Shown here: positions 1-5,334 of the stretch, piece by piece
How the letters are laid out: the number at the start of each line of letters is the position of its first letter
Numbering within the stretch: position 1 is the stretch's first letter
Origin: Anaerolineae bacterium
GTDB taxonomy: Bacteria; Chloroflexota; Anaerolineae; Anaerolineales; Anaerolineaceae
Direction of reading: 5' to 3'
DNA length: 5,334 nucleotides
Assembly (NCBI GenBank): GCA_016213455.1
Contig: JACRAG010000441.1
Coordinates: forward strand, 1-5,334
Translations under genes and position numbers: made by a program
The notes under the pieces: generated by a model
What the model saw: the letters and a program-made list of their open reading frames with translations, nothing else
What the model was told of the DNA's origin: nothing
Databases searched by the model: none

Positions 1-1013
1 AGTACCTGGGCCTGCGCCACGGGCTGATCGGGCAGGAGACCACCGGTGTGGGTGGCATGGCCAAAGCGTTGCGCACCATCCCGGTGATCCTGTCTGTGGC
101 GCGCGATATTCAGGAGACGGCCCCAGGTGCGCTGCTGGCCAATTTCACCAACCCGGCGGGGCTGGTGACAGAGGCGCTGACCCGTCATGCGCCGCAGGTG
201 AACGTGGTGGGGGTGTGCAATGTGGGCATCACCACCAAAATGTACATTCTCGAAGGGCTCAACCAGTCTCTGGGGACAACCATCCACCCGGACCGCGCCG
301 TGTTGAACACGCTCGGACTCAATCATCTCACCTGGCACCGCGGGTTCACCGTGGAAGGCGAGGAAATGTGGCCGCACATCTTCCCGGCTTATGTGGAAGA
401 GATGAAAAAAGAAGAAGATCCGGAATGGGATGTGGAGACCCTCGAGCGGTTGGGCATGATTCCCAATTATTACCTGCAGTACTTCTATTACACCCGCCGC
501 AAACTGGAGGCGCAGAAGAAATGGCCGCCCTCACGCGCTGAAGAGGTGATGGAAATTGAGAAAGACCTGCTGCGCGAGTATGCTGACCCGGCTCTGACCG
601 CTCCTCCCGAGGATTTGATGAAACGCGGTGGCGCGTATTACTCCACCCTGGCGACGCAGGTGATCGAGTCGCACCACAACGACCTGGGGCAGGTGCATGT
701 GGTCAACGTGCGCAACAACGGGGCGGTGCCGGTCTGGCCTGCGGATTGGGTGCTGGAACTGCCCGCAAAGGTGGACCGGCAGGGGGTTCATCCGCTGCCC
801 GCCGAGCCGCTGCCTCAGGCCTGCACCGACCTGATTGCCCAGGTTAAAACCTACGAACTGCTGACCGTGGAAGCCGCCGTGCATGGTGATCGCAGTGCAG
901 CCTACCAGGCATTGATGGCGCATCCCCTGGGGCCAAAAGCCGGCCAGGTCCAGGTTGTGCTGGAGGATCTGCTGGAAACCAACCGGCAGTGGCTGCCGCA
1001 ATTTCATCGTTGA
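1..1013 (+). CDS. GH4 family glycosidase, 6-phospho-beta-glucosidase-like (5' partial)
   Basis: Cytosolic glycoside hydrolase of family GH4. These enzymes use NAD+ and a divalent metal (usually Mn2+) to oxidise the sugar at C3, eliminate the aglycone and reduce the product again; this branch usually acts on 6-phospho-beta-glucosides. The reading frame is open from base 3 (first whole codon Tyr) and gives 336 residues to the TGA at 1011-1013. Full-length relatives have about 440 residues, so roughly 100 residues with the Rossmann NAD-binding start lie left of the window. Visible landmarks: GQETTG (bases 30-47), TNPAG with the conserved Asn (150-152), the metal-ligand Cys in CNVG (216-218), the metal-ligand His in GLNHL (324-326), IPNYYLQYFYY (about 459-491), and RGGAYYS (624-644), whose Tyr pair should hold the catalytic base. 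Relatives usually read CNVP; here it is CNVG. GH4 membership is near certain. Phospho-beta-glucoside specificity is inferred, since other GH4 branches act on unphosphorylated alpha-galactosides or glucuronides. It is probably the first visible gene of a four-gene operon. Confidence 0.9.
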   Translation, partial: YLGLRHGLIGQETTGVGGMAKALRTIPVILSVARDIQETAPGALLANFTNPAGLVTEALTRHAPQVNVVGVCNVGITTKMYILEGLNQSLGTTIHPDRAVLNTLGLNHLTWHRGFTVEGEEMWPHIFPAYVEEMKKEEDPEWDVETLERLGMIPNYYLQYFYYTRRKLEAQKKWPPSRAEEVMEIEKDLLREYADPALTAPPEDLMKRGGAYYSTLATQVIESHHNDLGQVHVVNVRNNGAVPVWPADWVLELPAKVDRQGVHPLPAEPLPQACTDLIAQVKTYELLTVEAAVHGDRSAAYQALMAHPLGPKAGQVQVVLEDLLETNRQWLPQFHR

Positions 1014-1049
1014 GTTTTTGCCATCCGGTCTGACCCAGGAGGCGCCGCA

Positions 1050-2411
1050 ATGAGCAACCCGTTCCATGTTTTTGCGACCACTTCGCGCACCCGCCTGCGC
1101 TATGCGCTGGTGAGCCTGGGAGTCGCCACCCCGGCTGAAGCGGTTGCGGGGATTGTCGCTTTTTACATCGTCGATGTGAAAAATTTGCCCGCAACGTGGT
1201 ACGCGACCTTCTGGTTCTTTTTCACCATCTACAATGCGCTGAACAACCCGGCGCTGGGTTATTTCTCGGACCGCACGCGCACGCGTTGGGGCCGGCGGGT
1301 GCCGTATGTGCTGTTTGGCGGGCTGCCTTACGCGGTGGCTTTTGCGCTGTTGTTTGCGGCGCCGTTCGATGGCAAAGACAACCCGGTGGGGCTGCTGCTT
1401 TATTTTGGCGCCGCGATTGTGGTCTGGGAAACGCTGTATACAGCCCTGGCGACGGGTTATTATGGGCTGCTGCCGGAGATGTTTGGCGAATATCGCGAGC
1501 GGACGGATGCGGCTGCCAAAATGAACATTTTCCAGACCATTGCGCTGGTGCTGGGTGCGGCGCTGCCGCCGCTGCTGGCGGAGATTTTGGGCTGGCCCGG
1601 CATGGCGGCAGTTCTGTCGGTTATTTCGGTGATCGCCATTTATGCGGGTTATCCTGCGTTGTTCGAGCGGGCTGAGCTAAAAACCGACACCAGCTATCCG
1701 TTCTGGCAGTCGCTCAAACACACGTTTGTCAACCGCAGTTATTTGACGGTAGCCGGGGCGCAGGCCATGCGTTTCTTTGCTACCGGCACGCTGCAAACCG
1801 GCATTCTCTTTTATTTGAAATACAGTCTCAAAGTGGATGAAGGGCTGGCGACGGTCATTCTGGGAATCGCCTTTGTGGTGGCAATGTTTTCACTCTACCC
1901 CTGGCGCAACTGGGTCGCCAACCGGCTCGATTCCCGCCGCACCTTGATGATCGCCAATGCGGTGATGATCGCCGGGATCGTACCGATGGGTTTTTCACCC
2001 AATATTGGGTTTACCTATGCGGCGGCGGTGGTGCTTGGGATTGGCCTGGGCGGGCTGGTGCTGATTGGCGATACGATCCTCTCGGAAGTGGTGGACGAGG
2101 ATGAGGTGAAAACGGGGCATCAGCGTGCGGGCATGTATTTTGGCATGAGCGGTTTTGTCATCACACTCAGCGGACTGCTGGTTTCATCGGTGTTTGGAGT
2201 GCTGATGCCGGCCTTTGGTTATAATACCCTGCTTGACACGCAGCCAGCCAGCGTTGACCTGGGTTTTCGTATTTTTTTGACCATTCCGACGACGATCGGT
2301 TTCCTGTTGGCCATCACTCTGCTCTGGCTGTACCCGATCCACGGAAAGCGGCTGGAAGCGGTGCGGACGGCGCTGGCAAAAAAACGTTCCATGACGGAAG
2401 TACAGGAATAA
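1050..2411 (+). CDS. GPH/MelB-family sugar transporter (MFS fold)
   Basis: Inner-membrane carrier of the glycoside-pentoside-hexuronide family, 453 residues, the usual length. The start is set by a perfect AGGAGG at 1037-1042, seven bases before the ATG. About 12 hydrophobic segments are visible, for example near residues 50-72, 84-105, 112-142, 160-182, 322-345, 363-387 and 407-430. Two family signatures are clear: NPALGYFSDRTRTRWGRRVP after helix 2 (residues 67-85), matching MelB NDPIMG...RSRWG, and SEVVDEDEVKTGHQRAGMYF before helix 11 (345-364), matching the GPH motif of the form D-x-D-E-x-K/R-T-G-x-R-x-x-G-M-Y-F. It lies 36 bases after the glycosidase and 4 bases before the kinase, so it probably imports the glycoside used by this operon. 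Oddity: the MelB cation-site aspartates D55 and D59 align with Asn62 and Asn66, and the sugar-site D19 and D124 also lack acidic partners. The coupling ion and substrate cannot be assigned from sequence. Confidence 0.9.
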   Translation: MSNPFHVFATTSRTRLRYALVSLGVATPAEAVAGIVAFYIVDVKNLPATWYATFWFFFTIYNALNNPALGYFSDRTRTRWGRRVPYVLFGGLPYAVAFALLFAAPFDGKDNPVGLLLYFGAAIVVWETLYTALATGYYGLLPEMFGEYRERTDAAAKMNIFQTIALVLGAALPPLLAEILGWPGMAAVLSVISVIAIYAGYPALFERAELKTDTSYPFWQSLKHTFVNRSYLTVAGAQAMRFFATGTLQTGILFYLKYSLKVDEGLATVILGIAFVVAMFSLYPWRNWVANRLDSRRTLMIANAVMIAGIVPMGFSPNIGFTYAAAVVLGIGLGGLVLIGDTILSEVVDEDEVKTGHQRAGMYFGMSGFVITLSGLLVSSVFGVLMPAFGYNTLLDTQPASVDLGFRIFLTIPTTIGFLLAITLLWLYPIHGKRLEAVRTALAKKRSMTEVQE

Positions 2412-2415
2412 TTTC

Positions 2416-3387
2416 ATGAAGCATTTTTTAGGTATCGATGTCGGTGCATCCAAAACACATGCCCTCCTGGCCGACGAAACCGGCCGCTGTATCGGTTTGG
2501 GGCGGGCGGGCGGTGGAAATTACCAGGGGGTTGGTTATGATGGCTTAACGCGCGTGCTGTTGGAGTCTTTCACGGAGGCGCTTGCAGCAGCGGGCATCGA
2601 GCGCGCCAGCATCGCCGGGGCCGGTTTTGGCGTTGCCGGCTACGATTTTCCATCCGATCACGAGCCGCACATGCAGTCGATTGCGCATCTGGGGCTGACC
2701 TGCCCGATCGCCATTGAAAATGATGGCGCAAACGGCCTCTACGCCGGGGCGACGCGCGGCATCGGCGTTAACGTGACCGCCGGCTCTTCCAACAACTGCC
2801 GCGGGCGCGGGCCGGATGGACGCACTGCGCGGATTGTGGGCAACGGTGCGATGTTTGGCGAGTTCGGCGGCGGGCATGAGATTGTCATCCGCGCGCTGCA
2901 GATGGTCAACTACGCCTGGATCAAACGTGGGCCGCAAACCGCCCTTACCGGAGCCATGCTGGCTGCTACAGGCGCGACCGGTGAAATGGATTTGATGGAA
3001 GGGCTGTCCAATGAGCGCTATCAACTGACGGCGGCTTTTGCCAAAGTGGTGTTCCAGTTGGCTATGGAAGGAGATGCGGTTGCGCAGGATGTGCTGCGCT
3101 GGGCGGGCGAGGAGCTGGGCTGGCTGGCGGTGGCGGGCATTCGCCAGTTGGGTATGGAAAACGAGGAAGTGGAAGTGGTGCAATCGGGCAGCGTGTTTGA
3201 AGGCGGTGAAATCATCGCTGAACCCATGCGCCGGCTGATCCTGCAGTATGCACCTCGGGCGCGCATCCTTCAACTTGATGCGCCGCCGGTGGTGGGCGCG
3301 GTGGTGATGGGGATGACAGCCGCCGGCTTTGACGGGTATGCCGTGCGTGACCGGATGATTCAAACCGCCAGGGAGTTGATGAAATGA
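2416..3387 (+). CDS. BadF/BadG/BcrA/BcrD-type sugar kinase, N-acetylglucosamine-kinase-like
   Basis: ASKHA-fold ATP-dependent kinase, 323 residues, the normal size for bacterial relatives of N-acetylglucosamine kinase (NAGK). It likely phosphorylates a sugar or amino sugar in the cytosol. Seen in order: phosphate-1 loop GIDVGASKTHALLAD (6-20) with Asp8; Asn35, which aligns with human NAGK Asn36 (an N-acetylhexosamine ligand); IENDGANG (100-107), where Asp103 aligns with the catalytic base Asp107; a phosphate-2 region followed by NCR and PDG (127-135), as in NAGK; and the adenosine-side GSV (258-260). Deviations: NAGK GTGSN reads GSSNN (123-127), and GDEGS reads GEFGG (148-152), so NAGK Asp152 becomes Glu149. 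The ATG follows AGGAA at 2404-2408, which lies inside the last codons of the transporter, suggesting translational coupling. The next gene overlaps its stop. The kinase family call is firm. The substrate is inferred from the NAGK resemblance and the operon. Activator ATPases of 2-hydroxyacyl-CoA dehydratases share the fold, but no dehydratase genes are nearby. Confidence 0.85.
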   Translation: MKHFLGIDVGASKTHALLADETGRCIGLGRAGGGNYQGVGYDGLTRVLLESFTEALAAAGIERASIAGAGFGVAGYDFPSDHEPHMQSIAHLGLTCPIAIENDGANGLYAGATRGIGVNVTAGSSNNCRGRGPDGRTARIVGNGAMFGEFGGGHEIVIRALQMVNYAWIKRGPQTALTGAMLAATGATGEMDLMEGLSNERYQLTAAFAKVVFQLAMEGDAVAQDVLRWAGEELGWLAVAGIRQLGMENEEVEVVQSGSVFEGGEIIAEPMRRLILQYAPRARILQLDAPPVVGAVVMGMTAAGFDGYAVRDRMIQTARELMK

Positions 3388-4568
3388 ACGTGGGTTATGC
3401 GCAGGTTATGATTACCCCTTCGCTGGAACGGCCGGTTTACCTGGCCGGGTTTGGGCAAAATCGACGCGCGGGAAGTGTCCATGATGACCTGTACGCCCGC
3501 GCTTTGAGTATCCAGACCGCTTCGACGACGCTGGTGTTGTGCGCGCTGGACCTGATTGGCTTCTTCCGCCCGGATGTGCTGGAGGTGACCCGCCGCGTGC
3601 GGCAGCGTCATCCTGGCGTCGAGATGGTGATTGCTTCCACGCACACCCATCACGGACCGGACACGATGGGCATGTGGGGACCGGATGAAAAGACGCGCGG
3701 CGTGGATGAGCTCTACCAGGCGGAGATCAAGCAGAAGATCTTTGAAGTGTGCTGCGCTTCTCTGGAGCAGGCGAAACCGGCACGCATCAAGGCGGCGTCG
3801 GTGCAGGTCAAAGGGGTGGCGAAAAATTATCGCAACCCGGAAATTGTGGATGACGAGCTGACCCTGCTGCAGTTTGTGGGCGAGGGTGATGCGCCATTGG
3901 CGACGCTGTTCAACTTCCCCTGCCACCCCGAAGTGCTGTGGAATGGCAACCCACACATCAGCTCGGATTATCCGGGCGTGCTGCGCGCCGAAGTGGAAAG
4001 TCAGACCGGCGCGCCCTGCCTCTTTTTCGCAGGCGCATTGGGCGGGATGATGTCGCCGGATGTGAAGGACCACAGCTTCGCCGAGATGGAGGCGATGGGC
4101 AAAAAGCTGGCTATTGAAGGGCTGACGGCGCTGGCTTCTGTGCCTGCGGCGGATCTGCCCGCGCTGCAGGTAACCCGCCGTCCGGTTGCGGCCAAACTGA
4201 CCAATCCGCTGTACAAATTCGCTTTCTGGCGCAAACTGCTGCCGGATGTGCGCAATCGGTATGGGCAGGTGGAAACGGAAGTGACGCTGATTAAATTCGG
4301 CTCCGCCTGGCTGGCGACCGTGCCGGGGGAGATGCTGCCCAAGCTGGGACTGCGTCTGAAGGACAGCCTTCGCGCTGCCGGGGCATCCACGGCGGGCGTA
4401 ATCGGCCTGGCGAACGATGAGTTGGGCTACATCCTGCCGGAAGAGGACTTCAAGTACCCCTGGAATCCTTTCAGACCGGGCAAGCATTACGAAGAAACCA
4501 ATTCGATCAGCAAGGAAATTGGTCCCAAAGTGATGGGCGCACTGGAAGGGCTGATCGGCAAACGCTAA
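3384..4568 (+). CDS. Neutral/alkaline ceramidase-fold zinc amidase-like protein, short cytoplasmic form
   Basis: The 394 residues match the catalytic domain of neutral/alkaline non-lysosomal ceramidases, zinc enzymes that hydrolyse an N-acyl amide bond. Visible motifs: STHTHHGPD (85-93), whose His87 and His89 correspond to the HTH of Pseudomonas ceramidase; FPCHPE (178-183) with a second zinc-ligand His181; SSDYPG (193-198); AGALGGMMSPD (216-226), in the place of the family's G-A-x-G-D-x-x-P stretch; PGE (314-316), the likely Glu ligand; and DELGYILPEEDF (345-356) with the likely Tyr349 ligand. Secreted ceramidases have about 650-700 residues with a signal peptide and a C-terminal immunoglobulin-like domain. 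Both are missing here, so this protein should act in the cytosol. The start is fixed by AGGGAG at 3370-3375, eight bases before an ATG that overlaps the kinase stop as ATGA. Context points to a sugar-linked acyl amide or other small substrate rather than ceramide, but no function is proven for such short forms. The family call is good; the substrate is unknown. Confidence 0.8.
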   Translation: MNVGYAQVMITPSLERPVYLAGFGQNRRAGSVHDDLYARALSIQTASTTLVLCALDLIGFFRPDVLEVTRRVRQRHPGVEMVIASTHTHHGPDTMGMWGPDEKTRGVDELYQAEIKQKIFEVCCASLEQAKPARIKAASVQVKGVAKNYRNPEIVDDELTLLQFVGEGDAPLATLFNFPCHPEVLWNGNPHISSDYPGVLRAEVESQTGAPCLFFAGALGGMMSPDVKDHSFAEMEAMGKKLAIEGLTALASVPAADLPALQVTRRPVAAKLTNPLYKFAFWRKLLPDVRNRYGQVETEVTLIKFGSAWLATVPGEMLPKLGLRLKDSLRAAGASTAGVIGLANDELGYILPEEDFKYPWNPFRPGKHYEETNSISKEIGPKVMGALEGLIGKR

Positions 4569-4601
4569 CCTGCGGCAAACGACCCCCACCTGTCCTCGTT
4601 T

Positions 4602-4615
4602 TTGACAGTCGTCAA
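4602..4615 (+). promoter_or_regulatory. Candidate -35 box within a small inverted repeat
   Basis: TTGACA at 4602-4607 is a perfect sigma-70-type -35 hexamer. It also forms an inverted repeat, TTGAC-agtc-GTCAA. No good -10 hexamer lies 16-18 bases downstream (the 17-base position reads GTTCCA), so it may be a protein-binding palindrome, an atypical promoter or chance. No T run follows, so it is not an intrinsic terminator. Confidence 0.25.
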
Positions 4616-4620
4616 GGCGC

Positions 4621-4665
4621 ATCTGTTCCAATCGTTTTCAAAATCTGTACGCGAGTGGATCTGTA
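4621..4665 (+). repeat. Three short direct repeats of ATCTGT
   Basis: ATCTGT occurs at 4621-4626, 4643-4648 and 4659-4664; the last two extend to ATCTGTA. Start-to-start spacing is 22 then 16 bases, so the copies are not on a strict helical period. They bracket the candidate LacI-like operator. Possible regulator contacts, but short enough to be chance. Confidence 0.25.
4627..4640 (+). promoter_or_regulatory. Candidate LacI/GalR-family operator
   Basis: TCCAATCGTTTTCA matches 8 of the 9 fixed positions of the cre-type consensus TGNAANCGNTNNCA, including the central CG and flanking AA and CA. It lies 19 bases after TTGACA, where a -10 element would be expected, so a bound repressor could block transcription towards the downstream gene. 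LacI-family regulators commonly control sugar clusters. No regulator gene is visible here, and a single site can arise by chance. Confidence 0.3.
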
Positions 4666-4683
4666 TTCACCTGGCGGCGCGTT

Positions 4684-4739
4684 GCATTTCTGATCCGGCG
4701 AAATGGATGGGCATCCTGCCATGCAATCATAGGAAATGC
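4684..4739. repeat. 7-base inverted repeat GCATTTC / GAAATGC
   Basis: GCATTTC at 4684-4690 is the exact reverse complement of GAAATGC at 4733-4739, with 42 bases between. Shorter pairings lie inside, such as GATCC with GGAT and GGATG with CATCC. It could fold as an untranslated-leader stem or be a spaced binding site. A 7-base match in a region of this size is not rare. Confidence 0.2.
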
Positions 4740-4832
4740 TCCTTAATGGTCTGATCTCGTGCGAAGGGAGCGGGATACCGGAAGGATCAGGAGAATTTGT
4801 GCGGTGCATGCTACGATTGCTGCGGGGGCGAG

Positions 4833-4838
4833 TACAAT
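4833..4838 (+). promoter_or_regulatory. Candidate -10 box (TACAAT) before the Ntn hydrolase gene
   Basis: TACAAT differs from TATAAT at one position and lies about 90 bases before the ATG at 4927, a reasonable distance for a leader. The expected -35 position (about 4810-4815, GCTACG) does not match the consensus and no extended TG precedes the box, so this is only a weak candidate. Confidence 0.2.
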
Positions 4839-4917
4839 ACAGGGGGTTGTGCCTGAGGTTCGCAACGAAGAAAGCAGACTCCATCTACGGCAAAAACCCT
4901 CACCTTACCCAGATAGT

Positions 4918-4921
4918 GGAG
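4918..4921 (+). promoter_or_regulatory. Ribosome binding site fixing the Ntn hydrolase start
   Basis: GGAG lies five bases before the ATG at 4927. It supports that start over the upstream in-frame GTG at 4849, because the family's conserved N-terminus (PVIFVHGGAG) begins only two residues after this ATG. Confidence 0.55.
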
Positions 4922-4926
4922 AAAAC

Positions 4927-5334
4927 ATGGAACCGGTCATTTTTGTTCACGGGGGCGCGGGCAATGATTATCATCACCTGGTGGATGTGTTCCGCCGTGA
5001 AGTAGAGCAGGCGGTAAAGGTTGGTTGGGAGCGCCTGGCGCAGGGCAGCCCGGCGCTGGATGCGGTGGAAGCTGCCGTACGCGCCATGGAAGATGCACCG
5101 GTCTTTGACGCGGGGCATGGCTCCTATCTGAACCAGGATGGCGAGGTTGAGATGGATGCGATGGTGATGGATGGGCATGACCTGCGATACGGTGCGGTTG
5201 CCGGCATTCAACGCGTGTCCAACCCGGTGAGTGTGGCGCGCCTGTTGATGGAACATACGCCGCACTCCTTGCTGGTTGGGGCCGGCGCGGAAAAATTCGC
5301 CCGGACCATGGGGGTGCCGGTCTGCCCGATGGAG
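4927..5334 (+). CDS. Isoaspartyl peptidase/L-asparaginase-family Ntn hydrolase (3' partial)
   Basis: The first 136 residues of a type-2 asparaginase/isoaspartyl aminopeptidase; the frame stays open to the window's end. Such enzymes are made as one chain, self-cleave before a catalytic Thr and release Asp from isoaspartyl dipeptides or hydrolyse asparagine. Visible: PVIFVHGGAG (3-12), the hallmark N-terminus; a helix with SPALDAVEAAVRAMED (41-56); FDAGHGSYLNQDGEVEMDA (60-78), the equivalent of the family's FNAGxGS...xELDA; MDG and the GAVAGIQRVSNPVSVARLLM stretch (88-107); and MEHTPHSLLVGAGAEKFA (107-124). The nucleophile Thr and autocleavage site, normally near residues 170-200, are beyond the window. 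Asn of NAG-x-G is Asp here. The HGGAG start favours the isoaspartyl peptidase/asparaginase branch over classical glycosylasparaginase, though the latter (cleaving GlcNAc-Asn) would suit an amino-sugar theme. The 358-base gap upstream suggests separate transcription. Family call is strong; substrate less so. Confidence 0.88.
   Translation, partial: MEPVIFVHGGAGNDYHHLVDVFRREVEQAVKVGWERLAQGSPALDAVEAAVRAMEDAPVFDAGHGSYLNQDGEVEMDAMVMDGHDLRYGAVAGIQRVSNPVSVARLLMEHTPHSLLVGAGAEKFARTMGVPVCPME

Larger units (their letters stand above)
4569..4926. other. 358-base intergenic region without a convincing gene
   Basis: Base composition is visibly less GC-rich than the flanking genes, and no frame shows a recognisable protein. 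It separates the four-gene operon from the Ntn hydrolase gene. It holds a perfect TTGACA inside a small inverted repeat (4602-4615), a LacI/GalR-like operator match (4627-4640), three ATCTGT copies (4621-4665), a 7-base inverted repeat (4684-4690 with 4733-4739) and a TACAAT box (4833-4838). I found no GC-rich hairpin followed by a T run, so the operon's end is not marked by an obvious intrinsic terminator. Confidence 0.7.

Noticed and set aside
1014..1049. Promoter or terminator between glycosidase and transporter
   Set aside because: Only 36 bases, with a Shine-Dalgarno sequence but no hairpin with a T run and no promoter hexamer pair; read-through in an operon is simpler.
2545..3363. 272-codon open frame on the - strand opposite the kinase
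   Set aside because: Low-complexity His/Arg/Ala-rich translation with no recognisable motif, fully inside a well-supported kinase gene.
3360..4631. Long open frame of 423 codons on the - strand opposite the ceramidase-like gene
   Set aside because: It mirrors the codon pattern of the GC-rich + strand gene, is rich in His, Arg and Gln as antisense translations often are, and shows no domain. The + strand frame has clear zinc motifs and operon spacing.
4705..4716. GGATG-GG-CATCC as a hairpin terminator
   Set aside because: A two-base loop is too tight for a stable RNA hairpin, the stem is only five pairs, and no T run follows.
4736..5005. 89-codon + strand frame spanning the gap and the start of the Ntn hydrolase gene, including a GTG at 4799 after GGAG
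   Set aside because: No recognisable protein motif and it overlaps the well-supported hydrolase coding start by 79 bases in another frame.
1..5334. CRISPR array, tRNA, rRNA, insertion sequence or attachment site
   Set aside because: No regularly spaced repeats, no tRNA-like cloverleaf, no transposase and no flanking inverted repeats were seen.

Overview
The window is GC-rich (about 60% by eye) and tightly packed. All genes lie on the + strand, with short junctions typical of bacteria. The mix of an NAD-dependent GH4 glycosidase, a GPH-type sugar carrier, a BadF/NAGK-type kinase, a compact ceramidase-fold protein and an isoaspartyl-peptidase-type Ntn hydrolase resembles carbohydrate clusters of Chloroflexota (Anaerolineae-like) or similar anaerobic heterotrophs. 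That taxonomic guess is an impression from gene content; the window has no marker gene.

Layout: (1) 1-1013, the C-terminal three quarters of a GH4 6-phospho-beta-glucosidase-like enzyme, cut by the window's left edge. (2) 1050-2411, a 12-helix GPH/MelB-family sugar transporter. (3) 2416-3387, a BadF/BadG/N-acetylglucosamine-kinase-type sugar kinase. (4) 3384-4568, a short cytoplasmic protein with the neutral/alkaline ceramidase catalytic domain and an apparently intact zinc site. (5) 4569-4926, a 358-base non-coding gap with candidate regulatory sequences but no convincing terminator. (6) 4927-5334, the N-terminal part of an isoaspartyl peptidase/L-asparaginase (Ntn hydrolase), cut by the right edge.

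Genes 1-4 look like one operon: the gaps are 36 and 4 bases, then a 4-base ATGA overlap, and each start has its own Shine-Dalgarno sequence. Gene 6 probably has its own promoter.

Working model (inference): a free disaccharide or amino-sugar glycoside is imported by the GPH carrier without phosphorylation, phosphorylated in the cytosol by the NAGK-like kinase, possibly N-deacylated by the ceramidase-fold amidase, and split by the NAD-dependent GH4 enzyme. This would be a PTS-free parallel to the enterobacterial chitobiose route, in which PTS uptake makes the 6-phosphate, ChbG deacetylates it and the GH4 enzyme ChbF cleaves it. The most unusual points are the ceramidase-fold protein inside a sugar operon, the loss of both MelB cation-binding aspartates in the carrier (Asn in their place), and altered phosphate and sugar loops in the kinase.
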